From: Abelmoschus esculentus
Taxonomy: Eukaryota; Streptophyta; Magnoliopsida; Malvales; Malvaceae
Assembly: GCA_035048815.1 (NCBI GenBank)
Contig: JAUCBN010000042.1
Location: 9,176,001-9,240,000 of the forward strand
Length of the DNA: 64,000 nucleotides
Direction: 5' to 3'
The number at the start of each line of letters is the position of its first letter. Position 1 is the stretch's first letter. The translations under genes were made by a program, and so were the position numbers. The notes under the pieces were generated by a model. It saw only the letters and a program-made list of their open reading frames with translations. It did no database searches and was not told the DNA's origin. Positions 36,277 to 47,158 of the stretch are shown here, in pieces.

Positions 36277-39200
36277 TCCCCCCCTTCTTGAAAAGGATTT
36301 GTCCTCAAATCTGCAGAATCATTAAAAGGGGATAAGTCGGAAACATTAAATGTAGCACTTACATTGTATTCACCCGGCAAGTCCAACTTGTAAGCATTGT
36401 CGTTCACTTTCTCAACCACTTGAAAAGGACCATCTCCTCGTGGTAACAGCTTGGACCGTCGTTGGGTTGGAAAACGTTCCTTTCGGAAGTGAATCCAAAC
36501 CCAATCTCCAACATCGAAGGTAACTCGCTTACGTCCTTTGTTCGCTTGCTTCTCGTATTGTTGAGTCCTTCGTTCAAGGTTATCTTTAACCTGTTGATGC
36601 AACTTCTTTACATAATCAGCCTTGGATTGTCCATCCCTGTTCGTCACTTGTTCATATGGCAAAGGCAACATATCGAGAGGAGTGATAGGATTAAATCCAT
36701 AAACAACCTCAAAAGGTGACATTTTAGTAGCAGAATGAACGGCATGGTTATATGCAAATTCAACATGCGGCAAACAATCTTCCCACGTCTTAATATTCTT
36801 TTTGATGATGGAACGGAGTAAAGTAGATAAAATACGATTAACAACCTCAGTTTGTCCATCAGTTTGGGGATGACAAGTAGTAGAAAACATAAGTTTCGTA
36901 CCTAATTTGCTCCAAAGAGTCCTCCAGAAGTGACTCAAGAATTTTACATCCCTGTCAGAAACAATCGACCTAGGAATACCATGTAAACGCACAATTTCCT
37001 TAAAGAACAAGTTAGCCACATTAACAGCATCATCGGTCTTATGACACGCAATGAAGTGTGCCATCTTTGAGAACCTGTCAACCACAACAAAGATACTATC
37101 TCTACCTGTCCTAGTCCTAGGCAATCCCAACACAAAATCCATAGATATATCAGTCCAGGGGGAGTCGGGAATAGGTAAAGGTAAGTACAAACCGTGTGGT
37201 AATACCTTCGACTTTGCTTTCTTACATGTCACGCATCGTTCACACATCCTTTCGACGTCTCGTCGCATCTTTGGCCAGAATAGATGCTCCTTGAGAATGT
37301 GTAACGTCTTGGTGACTCCAAAGTGTCCCATAAGTCCTCCTTCATGAGCTTCTCGAATTAGGACCTCTCGAATTGACCCTTGAGGAATGCAGAGTCTTCC
37401 TTCTTTGAAAAGATAATCATCATGTCGATAAAATTTCTCATCTGCACCCTTTTCACACAATGTATATCTTTCTCCAAAATCAGGGTCAGTAGCATATAAT
37501 TCTTTGATATAGGCAAACCCAATCAAATGAGAGTCTAAGTAATTCAGAAGTGCATACCTACGGGATAAGGCATCTGCTACAACGTTGTCTTTACCTTTCT
37601 TATATCGAATGACATAAGGAAAAGATTCTAGAAATTCAACCCACTTAGCATGCCTTTTATTCAACTTATGCTGACCTGTTATGTGCTTCAAAGCTTCGTG
37701 ATCGGTGTGAATTACGAATTCTTTCGGTAAGAGATAGTGCTGCCATGTTTCAAGAGCTCGAATCAATGCATACATCTCTTTGTCGTACACTGGATAATTC
37801 AAGGTAGCACCACTTAACTTCTCGCTGAAATAGGCAATAGGTCGCTTCTCCTGTGATAAAACGGCTCCAATTCCTATTCCTGAAGCATCACACTCAATCT
37901 CGAACATTTTATCAAAGTTAGGTAAGGCTAACACTGGGGCCTTAGTCAAATAATCCTTAATTTTCAAGAAGGCTTCTTCCTGTTCATTACCCCAATTGAG
38001 GACTGAATTCTTCTTTATAATCCCGGTTAAGGGGGCGGTAATGGAACTGAAATTAGGTACAAACCGACGATAAAAACTAGCTAAACCATGAAAAGATCTA
38101 ACCTGACTTATTGATGTCGGTCGAGGCCAATCCTGAATCGCCTTCACCTTTTCTGGATCGACTTCCACACCCTGTGCAGTCACGATAAAACCAAGAAAGG
38201 TAACCTTATCAGTACAAAACATACATTTCTTCAGATTACCAAATAACCTTTCTTTTCTCAATGTGCCAAGAACATTCCTCAAGTGTTCCTCGTGATCCTG
38301 CAAAGACTTGCTGTATATAAGAATGTCATCAAAGTACACAACACAATATTTTCCAATGTAAGATCGTAAAACATGATTCATCAGACGCATAAAGGTGCTA
38401 GGTGCGTTAGTTAAACCGAAAGGCATCACTAACCACTCGTACAGACCCAATTTCGTTTTGAAGGCTGTCTTCCATTCGTCGCCCTCTCGCATCCGAATCT
38501 GATGATATCCACTCTTTAAATCAATTTTGGAAAATATGGTCGCACCACACAACTCATCTAGCATGTCATCAAGACGAGGAATGGGATGCCTATACTTGAT
38601 GGTAATCTGATTCACCGCTCGGCAATCAACACACATTCTCCATGTTCCGTCTTTCTTGGGTACTAAAAGCACTGGTACAGCGCACGGACTTAAACTTTCC
38701 CGAATGTAACCCTTTTCCATCAACTCGGTGATTTGTTTTTGAAGTTCTTTTGTTTCTTCTGGATTACTTCGATATGCTGGCCGATTTGGAATGGTAGCTC
38801 CCGGAATGAAATCAATTTGATGTTCTATACCTCGAATAGGTGGCAACCCACTCGGTGTCTCATCCGGAAACACATCTTCAAACTCCTGCAAAAGAGACGT
38901 AATAGATGCAGGCAAATCATTAGGAATATCAGATAACAAACAATACTCCTTATACATTAAAATAAGTAAAGTTTGTTGAGAGGAAAGACATTTCCTGATA
39001 TCCTTGCCGCTCGCATATACGTTCGTCTTCTTCCTTTCTGTTTTGGCTTCCTCGACATTCTTTCTCAATCGAACCTGATCTTCTTGCACTTGACTCGGTG
39101 TCAAAGGTGCTAAGGTGATCTTCTTACCTGCATGTGTAAAAGAATATCGATTTGTAATTCCATCATGCAACGTACCTTTGTCGTATTGCCATGGACGTCC

Positions 39201-40694
39201 CAAAAGTAGGTGACACGCATCCATTGAGACGACATCACAAAGGATTTCATCTTTATACCTCCCTATGGTAAATGGTACCGAAACTTGTCTAGTAACTCGT
39301 ACTTCTCCGCCATCATTTAACCATTGAAGACGATATGGTTTGGGATGCTTCATCGTTTTTAAGCCTAACTTATCAACCATGAAAGAACTTGCAACATTAG
39401 TACAACTACCACCATCAATAATGACAACACATACCTTGTCGTTAATTAGGCATCTAGTATGGAAGATGTTCTCTCGTTGCTGGTCGTCTTGTGTAGGTGT
39501 AGCATTTAGACTTCTTTTTATGACAAGTGCTTCACCGGTCATGTATGTATCCAAGGCATCATCCGCATCATCCTTGTCTTCCTTGTGTAAAGGTTCCTGT
39601 TCTTCATTGTCGGATTCAGACTCAATCTCTCCGTTTTCTAACATCAACATAGTCTTCCGATTAGGACATTGGCTTGCAATATGTCCTCTTCCAAGACACT
39701 TAAAGCACTGAATATCCCTTGAGCGTTCTGGACGTTCTGGTTGTGCAATTTGCTTCCCACGCCCAACATCTACAATCGGGGCCTTTGGCTTGCTCGTTTC
39801 ACCCTTCTCTTTGTTTTGAAACGGTGCTTGTTTCCTGAAATTGTTAGAAGGATTGAAAACAGAATTGGAAGGAGGTCTGAAAGAATTATTACCTCGGGAT
39901 GACGACATCTTTCTTCGTTGCTGCCTCTCAACCTTAATTGCCATTTGCACCATTTCGTCTAATTCGACGTAATGTTGCAATTCAACAGCATTGGCAATGT
40001 CAGTGTTCAAACCTGAAAGGAATCGCGCCATGGTTGCTTCTCGGTCTTCCTCAATGTTAGCACGCATCATGGCCATCTCCATGTCTTTAAAATAATCTTC
40101 GACGCTTCGATTTCCTTGTTTCAAAGTTTGTAACCTTTGAAATAGGTCTCGATGGTAATGGGATGGTACAAATCTCTTTCTCAAAATTCTTTTCATCTCT
40201 GCCCATGTATTGATTGGACCTTCACCGGTTCGTCTTCTACTTAGAATCAATTGATCCCACCAAATTAAGGCATAGTCAACGAACTCCATCGCTGCCAATC
40301 GAACCTTCTTCTGGTCAGAATAATTGTAGCAATCAAAGACGTGTTCCACCTTGCTTTCCCACGCAAGATATGCATCCGGATCTGATCGTCCTTGAAAAGG
40401 GGGTATGGCAACTTTGATGTTGTTCAAATTGTCATCCGGTTGTGCCTGGTGTTGTACACGCCTCCCATTTGTTCTAGGAGCATTCTGCCTCGGTTCTTGC
40501 ACTTCTTCAACGTCATCATTGTTGTCATCATGGGAATTGTTTTGAGATCCCTCGATCTTGTCCATTCTCACGTGCAATTGTTCAATCTCTGATTGCACTA
40601 CTCTTCGGACTTCTCGAAGCATGGCTTGCATCATAAGGCTTGGTTGAACGTCGTTTTGTTGTTGATCATCACGATCTCCATTTGAACCTGCCAT
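36087..40694 (-). CDS. Intact Ty3 gag-pol polyprotein, CRM-like
   Basis: One open frame of 1,535 residues from the ATG at 40694 (MAGSNGDRDD; an in-frame ATG 22 codons upstream gives a hydrophobic start unlike gag). In order: gag core about 95-260 (IPPFQGRSDPDAYLAWE), zinc knuckle CFKCLGRGHIASQC near 330, protease with IIDGGSC near 427, reverse transcriptase with YFDDIL near 787, RNase H with CDASGIGIGAVL near 935, integrase with H-H-C-C (about 1116-1160) and a D-D-E set (MDFV, SDRD, TEVV; about 1186-1283), then the GPF module GDGPFQVVEKVND and a tail with PITRSKAKQF. No stops or frameshifts. It copies its own RNA into DNA and inserts it. The tail lies where CRM elements carry a CR targeting motif instead of a chromodomain. 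Confidence 0.93.
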   Translation of the reverse strand: MAGSNGDRDDQQQNDVQPSLMMQAMLREVRRVVQSEIEQLHVRMDKIEGSQNNSHDDNNDDVEEVQEPRQNAPRTNGRRVQHQAQPDDNLNNIKVAIPPFQGRSDPDAYLAWESKVEHVFDCYNYSDQKKVRLAAMEFVDYALIWWDQLILSRRRTGEGPINTWAEMKRILRKRFVPSHYHRDLFQRLQTLKQGNRSVEDYFKDMEMAMMRANIEEDREATMARFLSGLNTDIANAVELQHYVELDEMVQMAIKVERQQRRKMSSSRGNNSFRPPSNSVFNPSNNFRKQAPFQNKEKGETSKPKAPIVDVGRGKQIAQPERPERSRDIQCFKCLGRGHIASQCPNRKTMLMLENGEIESESDNEEQEPLHKEDKDDADDALDTYMTGEALVIKRSLNATPTQDDQQRENIFHTRCLINDKVCVVIIDGGSCTNVASSFMVDKLGLKTMKHPKPYRLQWLNDGGEVRVTRQVSVPFTIGRYKDEILCDVVSMDACHLLLGRPWQYDKGTLHDGITNRYSFTHAGKKITLAPLTPSQVQEDQVRLRKNVEEAKTERKKTNVYASGKDIRKCLSSQQTLLILMYKEYCLLSDIPNDLPASITSLLQEFEDVFPDETPSGLPPIRGIEHQIDFIPGATIPNRPAYRSNPEETKELQKQITELMEKGYIRESLSPCAVPVLLVPKKDGTWRMCVDCRAVNQITIKYRHPIPRLDDMLDELCGATIFSKIDLKSGYHQIRMREGDEWKTAFKTKLGLYEWLVMPFGLTNAPSTFMRLMNHVLRSYIGKYCVVYFDDILIYSKSLQDHEEHLRNVLGTLRKERLFGNLKKCMFCTDKVTFLGFIVTAQGVEVDPEKVKAIQDWPRPTSISQVRSFHGLASFYRRFVPNFSSITAPLTGIIKKNSVLNWGNEQEEAFLKIKDYLTKAPVLALPNFDKMFEIECDASGIGIGAVLSQEKRPIAYFSEKLSGATLNYPVYDKEMYALIRALETWQHYLLPKEFVIHTDHEALKHITGQHKLNKRHAKWVEFLESFPYVIRYKKGKDNVVADALSRRYALLNYLDSHLIGFAYIKELYATDPDFGERYTLCEKGADEKFYRHDDYLFKEGRLCIPQGSIREVLIREAHEGGLMGHFGVTKTLHILKEHLFWPKMRRDVERMCERCVTCKKAKSKVLPHGLYLPLPIPDSPWTDISMDFVLGLPRTRTGRDSIFVVVDRFSKMAHFIACHKTDDAVNVANLFFKEIVRLHGIPRSIVSDRDVKFLSHFWRTLWSKLGTKLMFSTTCHPQTDGQTEVVNRILSTLLRSIIKKNIKTWEDCLPHVEFAYNHAVHSATKMSPFEVVYGFNPITPLDMLPLPYEQVTNRDGQSKADYVKKLHQQVKDNLERRTQQYEKQANKGRKRVTFDVGDWVWIHFRKERFPTQRRSKLLPRGDGPFQVVEKVNDNAYKLDLPGEYNVSATFNVSDLSPFNDSADLRTNPFQEGGDDVSTSTQAQSADPEVLPSGPITRSKAKQFREVLILKCLQVSESLNNAYALENKLYTMLHTDV
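36277..36289 (-). promoter_or_regulatory. Polypurine tract, CRM-like element
   Basis: On the minus strand AAGAAGGGGGGGA abuts the 3' LTR start TGATGTGAGC. It primes plus-strand DNA. It lies inside the gag-pol frame, so it is also translated. Confidence 0.85.
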
Positions 40695-41078
40695 TGTTAG
40701 TAAAGAACAAACAACACAAAATAAAAATAAGGATAAATGGACCTCACAAAGTACACACACAAGATCCTCACAAGTTCACTCCAAAGAAAAATAAAAATGG
40801 CACTCCAACACTCGTGTTTCACTCGGGAATACTTGAATGGCTCTTTTGATTCCCCTTCTGATCTCACACACACAAATGCCTTTTACCACTCCTTCTCTCG
40901 TTATAAGTTCTTTAGAGGACTAGCGTAGACTTCTTCAAATCTGTCACAAGTGTTAGTCTTTAACAACAACGGTTAGTGACAATCGAAATGTAAGGTTCTG
41001 TCCAAAACAAATTCGGTTAGTGTTAAATGGAAAGAAAAGTGATGTAAAGTAAGGTAAAGGTTAGAAAGAAAGAAAAAG

Positions 41079-41110
<32 letters not shown>

Positions 41111-41400
41111 ATTACTTACTACAAAGAAACACTTACTACTCTCCTTTCACCGAACAATCAATTCTTCATGCCCGGTTGATTGTGGTAGTGTTTGATGCTG
41201 TAGAACACATTAAACTTGCATTTTCTTTCATCTTTTCAATACCATGAAGTGCTTTTCTTTCAACTATTGATATTCTGATTTTTTTTTTGAATTTTCGGAT
41301 TTTTTTTTTTAACTAGAGTTGACTTTGACTTTTTTTTTTTGACTTTTTTTTTTTTTTGATTGTTTTTGCACTCACGAAGATGATTCTTACTTGTAATCCA
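40695..41400 (-). other. 5' leader of the CRM-like element
   Basis: About 0.7 kb between primer site and gag. It contains a poly-A run (41080-41107) and several poly-T runs (41280-41360) on the plus strand. No coding signal; expected to hold packaging signals, which I cannot identify. Confidence 0.6.
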
Positions 41401-41417
41401 ACCTGGTTCTGATACCA
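41401..41417 (-). promoter_or_regulatory. Primer-binding site (tRNA-iMet), CRM-like element
   Basis: Minus strand TGGTATCAGAACCAGGT, two bases after the 5' LTR. It matches the 3' end complement of plant initiator methionine tRNA at the first ten positions and beyond. Confidence 0.9.
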
Positions 41418-41419
41418 CA

Positions 41420-42975
41420 TGATAAGAGGGCTCCTTGTTGAGGACGCCTTCTTGATTGTTTCGGATCTAGGATTGAAGTAAGATGTCTCCTGCAATAAGC
41501 ATGGCTGCAAATTGGTGTTTAAAAGGGCTGGAAAATTTAGGTAGACAGAATGTAGAAGATGAAGGCTCGGAGAAGTTGACAATGGTGGAACGCTGAAAGT
41601 ATTGGTTTGGTTATGGCTAGGATTGGTCTTTGGTGAGGTGAATGGTGAGAAATGAAGTTTCTGACAAGGTTGAAAAATAGGTTGCAAGGGGTAGTACGAA
41701 AATGAAATAAAAACAAGGAAAAGAAATAAAATGAAACAAACTCCAAGGATGAACTCGAACAATCTGTTGAACGAACCCGAACCTTATCTTGAACTTGCTT
41801 CAGACGGACTTGGACCCTTCGATTATCTACAACCGAGAACCCAAAGTATCAAAGGGGTTGACCACGCAAGCAACGAACTTGAGAAGTCAGAAAGTTCTCA
41901 AAAGAACCGAAATGAGAGAAATTCTCACAAAAGTAAATTTCATTCCAATTGTCTTCTCCTTTTACATTACAAAGTATACATATATATAGGCTAGTACAAG
42001 GGAGTTGGAGCCTAGAATACTTGGCCAGAATTGAATTGGAAGTTTCAGATGAGTGGCCTGAAATGTAAGCACAATTAACATGTGTTAATTATGTTAAATG
42101 TGGATGATAAAACTACTCATCCTTATCCTTTGTGGCCGGCTGGTTTTGGAGGGAGAGAAGACTGAATTTCAAACATTTAACACATGTGTTTTATGTGTGA
42201 AATTCAAAGGAAATAACTCCTTGTCCTTATCTTACTTTGACGCCAACTTCAAGGAGGGAAATCTTGAAATTTGAATCTGCCACATGCCATGCACATGCTT
42301 GGAAGGATGGTGGACGCCCCTCATGCTGGTCACATGACCATGACACACTCTCCCACGTGGAGGACACCTTTGAGCTATCCCGGGACTCACCAGCTTGAGT
42401 TGAGCTAGTAGAGCTGGAGTTGAGCTGAATGGAGCTGAGTTGAGCTGAATTCAGCTAGCTGAAGTGTTGAGGATTAGTTGAGCTGAAACGAGCTGCTAGA
42501 AATCCATTGAGCTTTTTCCGAGCTAAGGTGAAGTCCTTCATTTGGTACTCTTCCTTGTGCCTATGAGAAAACAAAAGTTATACCATCATAAGTATTGTAA
42601 ACTTATTAAAGAAAGTTAAAACAAGCTGAAAAACATAGTTATCATATTGGAAAACATGTAACAAGCTAAAGAAACATGGTAAACATGATTATGAGCTTGT
42701 GTTCTTATTGAACTTATTGAAAACACACCTATTTACATGCTTAATAAACACAATACTAGCTTAAGTACTATATAGTTACAAGATGTTACACATCAGTATG
42801 TAACATAGTGTAAAGTTTATTCTCTAAGGCATATGCATTATTAAGGGATTCTGAGACTTGTAAACATTTAAGAATAAGAACTTCCCTGAATTGCTTAGCC
42901 TTTGATCGAGTGATGGGTCCTGATGGTAAGACCTCCGGATCAGCTGATTGAGCTTGTGTAGATGTGCTCACATCA
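41420..42975 (-). repeat. 5' LTR of the CRM-like element
   Basis: 1,556 bp; I found no difference from the 3' LTR when reading them side by side, so insertion was recent. Confidence 0.9.
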
Positions 42976-42980
42976 TGAAA

Positions 42981-43797
42981 GACGGACCATTTGTGCAAAA
43001 AGGAACTAAGGCGGAATGGAATGTGGAAGATCGCAAGAAGATGATGCTAAATAGCTAGGCTTTGCTCATTCTCATTTGTGCATTACATCCAACCATGTAT
43101 GAGAAGATGTCTTCTTGTGAGAGTGCCAAGGAAGTTTGGGATAAGCTAGAAGTTACATACGAGGAAACAAACGGAGTAAAGGATACCAAGATTGGACTCC
43201 TCAACCAAGAGTATGAGAATTTAAGATGAATCCGTAAGAAGACATTCCAAAGATATTCGATCGATTTTCCACCATCACCAATGGACTTAAAGGCTGTGGA
43301 GAGATCATTCCGGAGGAGAAGCTTGTTTGAAAGCTTATCTATTCCATTCCCGAGTCATGAGACTCGAAAAGGACCACCATCATCGAAGCAAAGAATTTAA
43401 AGATTCTCAAGCTTAATGAACTCATGGGGTCACTCCTTACACATCAAATTATGATGAAAGAAAGAGAAGAAGAGAAGAAGAGAAGAAGAGAAGAGATTAG
43501 ATCGATGAGGAAGAAGAAAATCCAAGAGCTTGGTGTAAATGTCAACACCATTGCTCTCAATTCCTCCAAGTGCATCCAAGTTAAAGATTAAAGTGAGAAG
43601 GATAGAGAAGGAGATGAAGAGCTTGCCCAACTCTTCATGGACTTCGATCTATTCATGATGAACAAAATGAAGAAATCTTTAAAGCATGAATTAAAGAAGA
43701 AGAAGATGGACTCCCACACGTCTATTATAAAGGGATCATCTTCAAAGAAGCAAGCATATGTGGCTACTTGGAGTTATGAGGACTCCACCAAAAAATG
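42981..43797 (+). pseudogene. Copia-type gag remnant, 3' piece
   Basis: Continues the gag cut at 34715: KDGPFVQKGTKAEW, SCESAKEVWDKLEVTYEETN, KDTKIGLLNQEYENL, then basic and KKK/EEE-rich stretches and KQAYVATWSYEDS. UBN2-type gag proteins have exactly this order. Several stops interrupt it. Nothing like integrase or RT follows before the right LTR. Downstream sequence to 44317 is non-coding with repeated GGGGGA tracts. Confidence 0.65.
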
Positions 43798-44317
43798 AAG
43801 AAGTCAACCTATGCTTGATGGCTCTCATTGAGGGGGAGGTGTGATGGAGGTATGAACAACAAAGTGCTAAATTAAGGGGAGATCTATACACATAAGAAAA
43901 ACACTTGAAGAAGGAAGGCTTCACATCCTCCCTTGAGTTCAAGTATGGTAAAATCTCTAGTTGTTTTTGTTTTCATTATCTTTTTTTTAATTTAACTAGG
44001 ATTATCATAATTGTTGGACTATCCACTTAGTGATACCTTGAGTAAGGGGGAACCTTTTTTTATAAACAAACTTTTGGTATTTGATTTTATAACAATTGAC
44101 ATTTTTAAAACTCTCCTATGTTGTGAACTTTAAAGATTTTCAAACTTATTTTGAACCATTTTTGATATAACAGAAAGGGGGAGAATGTTATGAAAAATTG
44201 GGTTTCAAATGAATAAGGGGGAACTTTAAGTTACATGATTCTTTTATTCTCCTATTCAAGTTTCATTTCATAAAGGGAGAGAAATTTTTAAAAAAATTAA
44301 GTTGGTTTTATTATATC

Positions 44318-44330
44318 AAAAAGGGGGAGA
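44318..44330 (+). promoter_or_regulatory. Polypurine tract, gag-only copia element
   Basis: AAAAAGGGGGAGA one base before the right LTR (TGTATAACTAATG). Similar purine tracts at about 43830 and 44170 may be worn duplicates. Confidence 0.75.
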
Positions 44331-44331
44331 T

Positions 44332-45462
44332 TGTATAACTAATGTTTTGATATAATAATTGAAAAATAATTTTGGACTAATTTAAAAAGATTTCAAAAAT
44401 GGTTTTTATGTCCAAACAACTTGAAAATATATTTAAGATGTTTTTGAGAGATTTTAAATATGTTTTAAATGACTTAAAGAAACCAAAGAATTGTTTTTAA
44501 CTCAGGCGTTTCAATACACCTCCCAGGTGTTTCGATACAACCATGTTTTTCAAAGGCAAAATTATACAAGAGTTTCGATACAGTTTTGGATCGTTTCGAT
44601 ACACTTTTGTTACTGTAAATCTTGGTTTCAATACTATAAACACCCGTTTTGATACACCCCTAACGGTCATTTAAAACCCCCTAACGACTAGGAGTAGTAT
44701 TGAAACGGCTAAGGTCTATTTCGATACCATGAGCTAAGGGTTTCAATACACCTTTTAGGTGTTTCTATATCGGTTCTTAAATGCAGGTTCATCGGCTATT
44801 TCCCAAAGCAGCTGTATCGAAACATCTTTCAGGCGTTTTGATAACACATGTAGCAGAAACAGAAATAAGCCTTGGAATCAGTTCCCGATGGCTCTAAAAC
44901 ATCTTCAACGGCTATAAACGGCTCAATTATGATTTGGGATGATAAAAAGAAGTCTCAAGCATCAAGAGAAGACGAATGCTTTAATTGTAACAATATTATG
45001 ATGAAAAAAATGTCTTAGAGCTAAATTCCAATCTTTGGGTAGACAAAAACACTTGTGATCTAAATTGTCAATGTATGCTCAAGTGTATTAGGATTGAGTG
45101 AGAGCTTATTTGCAAACAATTAGCCTTATTAGAAGGATTATCAAAGTTTGCTTAGTTTATCTCTTTGTTGAGAGAATTCTCAAAGTTTGGGTTGTGAACT
45201 TTGGATGCTTGATTCGGGTTTGAATCAAGGTTTTTAAGGTTAGACCTTTATCCTCAAAAGGAAGATATTCTTAGTGAATTTGGAAAATCCTTAGTGGGAA
45301 GCTAAGGTAGTGTATGTAGGTGCTTGTTCGAAGGACGAATCACTCTAAAATCATCGTGTTCATTGTCTATCTTTTGCTTCCATAACTAACACCTAAATTA
45401 AGTGTTATCCGTCACTTGGCTAAGCTAAATCGGTTGTGAATCGAGCACCTTCAAGCCCAACA
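44332..45462 (+). repeat. Right LTR of the gag-only copia element
   Basis: 1,131 bp, TGTATAACTAATG to AAGCCCAACA, followed by the duplication ATATT. It differs from the left LTR at many single sites, so this element is clearly older than the Ty3 element inside it. Confidence 0.8.
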
Positions 45463-45467
45463 ATATT

Positions 45468-46069
45468 ACTGTGAAATTGAGACTATGTTTATCCCATTTT
45501 AGAGACACATTAGTCTTAATAGTTCACTCTCTTTTAATTTGTCTTTCAAATATCTTGGACTCTAGGCGACTTAATACTCGGAGGATCTCTTGAATTTTAG
45601 ATTTATTTTCAGTACGTTATGAATTACATCAATTCATAAATGGTTTACCTTATTATTACTTATAATGAGATTTATGAATGGTTTACCTTATTATTACTTA
45701 TATTGAGATTTATTGTATTTTAGACTTTGAACTATTGTGGATTTGAGAATATTTTCAATTTATATGTATAGAAACTTTTAATCAGAATGACTTATCAAAT
45801 TTATATATCTAATTTGTGAATTTTTAGAATCTTTTAAGATATCATTAACCAAGGTCTAAATGGATAGGTTATTATGCTATTAATACATAGTTAAAGTTTC
45901 GAATGTGACTTTATTAACTTTGATTGTTTCTCCTAAGTCAAGTTTAAGGGGTTACATATAATTACATTATTCTAAAAAATAGTGAAAATGAAAAAACAAT
46001 GTAATAAATTACATGTTAATGTATAATTGAACAATCAATTAATTACGTCTTAACAATTAACAATCAACG
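45468..46069. other. Spacer with a 40-bp tandem duplication
   Basis: No gene. A unit of about 40 bp containing 'atggtttaccttattatt' occurs twice in direct succession (about 45636-45713). The rest is AT-rich DNA into which the copia and Athila-like elements inserted. Confidence 0.5.
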
Positions 46070-46074
46070 ATTAA

Positions 46075-46193
46075 TGGTGTATTCTGTGTAGTGCTATAAA
46101 TAATGTATGTGAAAACACATATATGTGCAAGTACACACAGTCATACAAGTAATAATAGGGTGAGTGAGTATCGTTCCCACGAGGATCTCAGGT
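46075..46193 (-). repeat. Truncated 3' LTR of the Athila-like element
   Basis: Aligns with 47159-47276 and stops abruptly at 'ctcaggt', where gag-related sequence begins, so an internal deletion fused gag to the LTR end. Confidence 0.7.
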
Positions 46194-47030
46194 GAGTATT
46201 GTTCTCGGTTCCAAGTCTTGTAGAAGGAAATTGATAGTCATTATTGGCAATTCTATCAATAATGTCAAATGCCTCCTCGGATGATTTGTCTAACAAAGTT
46301 CCAGTTGTTGAGGCATCTAGTATCATCCTAGTAGGTGCATTGACTTCGTTGAAGAACATCATAACTTAAGTCCAATATTGAAAACCATGATTTGTAAACT
46401 TGCGAAGCAATCCCTTGTATCGATCCCAACATTCACACATCGACTCGTCGTCACCTTGTCGAAAAGAAGCAATATCATTTCTAAGTTGAGTGTTGAGATT
46501 CGGAGGATTATACTGCAGCAAAAAGCTCTTGCATAGATCGTCCTATGACTCCATTGATCCGGATGGTACTTCACTCAACCATCCCCTTGATCGACCACAT
46601 AGAGAATAAGAGAATAAGTTGAGTTTCAAGACATCCTCATGAACTCCTTGTTGACGGAATGAGTCACAAACTTCAAGAAATGCTCGAATATGTTACCTTG
46701 TGTCTTCATGCGCCATTCCTCCAAATTTCCCAATAGAGTTTAGCATATTGAACATGACAGGCTTTAGTTTGAAATGGGTAGCTTGAATTTCTGGTGCCAC
46801 GATACCAGGATTAAAATCATCCAAGATAGGATTTAAGTGATCCTTAATAGCTCTCGGTCGAGGTGCAGCAACATGTTGATTTGCCCTGGCATTTTGAACT
46901 ACTAGTTCTGAATTGGTGGATCCATAGATGTACATTGATTACGCCTTATTTGAAGAAACAAACGCTCGATTTCAAACACTATAGGATAGAGAGGTCCGTC
47001 AGTAGACCTTCTGGACATGCACTAAGAATA
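46194..47030 (-). pseudogene. Athila-type gag remnant
   Basis: Minus-strand frames read RPRAIKDHLNPI, IQATHFKLKPVMFNMLNSIG, then after frame breaks DASTTGTLLDKSSEEAFDII and IANNDYQFPSTR. These are conserved blocks of Athila gag (the NF-LKP, DAS--GSL--K--EEA and IA-N--QWP--R patterns). About 0.8 kb with several disruptions and no protease region. Confidence 0.7.
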
Positions 47031-47134
47031 AACCTGAAAAGAAAAACAAAGAAACAAGTAAAAAGAAACTAGAAAAATAAACAAAGCAAAACAAAAATGC
47101 CAAGATAAATATAACCAACTTTACTCTAGATAGA

Positions 47135-47152
47135 TCCCTGACAACGGCGCCA
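47135..47152 (-). promoter_or_regulatory. Primer-binding site (tRNA-Asp type), Athila-like element
   Basis: Minus strand TGGCGCCGTTGTCAGGGA, six bases inside the LTR end. It is one base from the classic TGGCGCCGTTGCCGGGGA-like site of Athila relatives at two positions. Confidence 0.8.
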
Positions 47153-47158
47153 AAAACT

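Larger units (their letters stand above)
34721..42975 (-). mobile_element. Complete young CRM-like Ty3 retrotransposon, TSD TGAAA
   Basis: 8,255 bp, minus orientation, flanked by a perfect duplication TGAAA (34716-34720 and 42976-42980). LTRs of 1,556 bp each (34721-36276 and 41420-42975) look identical base for base. In element order it has: 5' LTR, iMet primer site, leader with poly-A/T runs, one uninterrupted gag-pol frame, purine tract and 3' LTR. All enzyme motifs are present, so it may be active. The frame runs through the purine tract into the 3' LTR and there is no classical chromodomain. Both are reported traits of CRM (centromeric) chromoviruses, so I assign it there with moderate confidence. 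Confidence 0.9.
33396..45462 (+). mobile_element. Gag-only Ty1/copia-type element, TSD ATATT, split by a Ty3 element
   Basis: Bounded by a perfect 5-bp duplication ATATT (33391-33395 and 45463-45467). LTRs are 33396-34516 (1,121 bp) and 44332-45462 (1,131 bp), both starting TGTA and closing CCCAACA or CCCAAAA. A tRNA-iMet-type primer site follows the left LTR and a purine tract precedes the right LTR. Without the 8.26-kb nested insertion it is about 3.8 kb, holding only a broken copia-type gag. Integrase and RT are absent, so it would need a helper element. Confidence 0.8.

Noticed and set aside
40695..40760. Upstream in-frame ATG at 40760 as the gag-pol start
   Set aside because: It would add 22 hydrophobic residues unlike Ty3 gag proteins; the ATG at 40694 starts a typical polar gag N-terminus.
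36462..40849. Many plus-strand and alternative-frame open frames across the CRM-like element
   Set aside because: Shadows of the long minus-strand gag-pol frame.
46863..47072. Plus-strand 69-codon frame opposite the Athila-like gag
   Set aside because: Antisense to gag and overlapping the primer site; no independent evidence.
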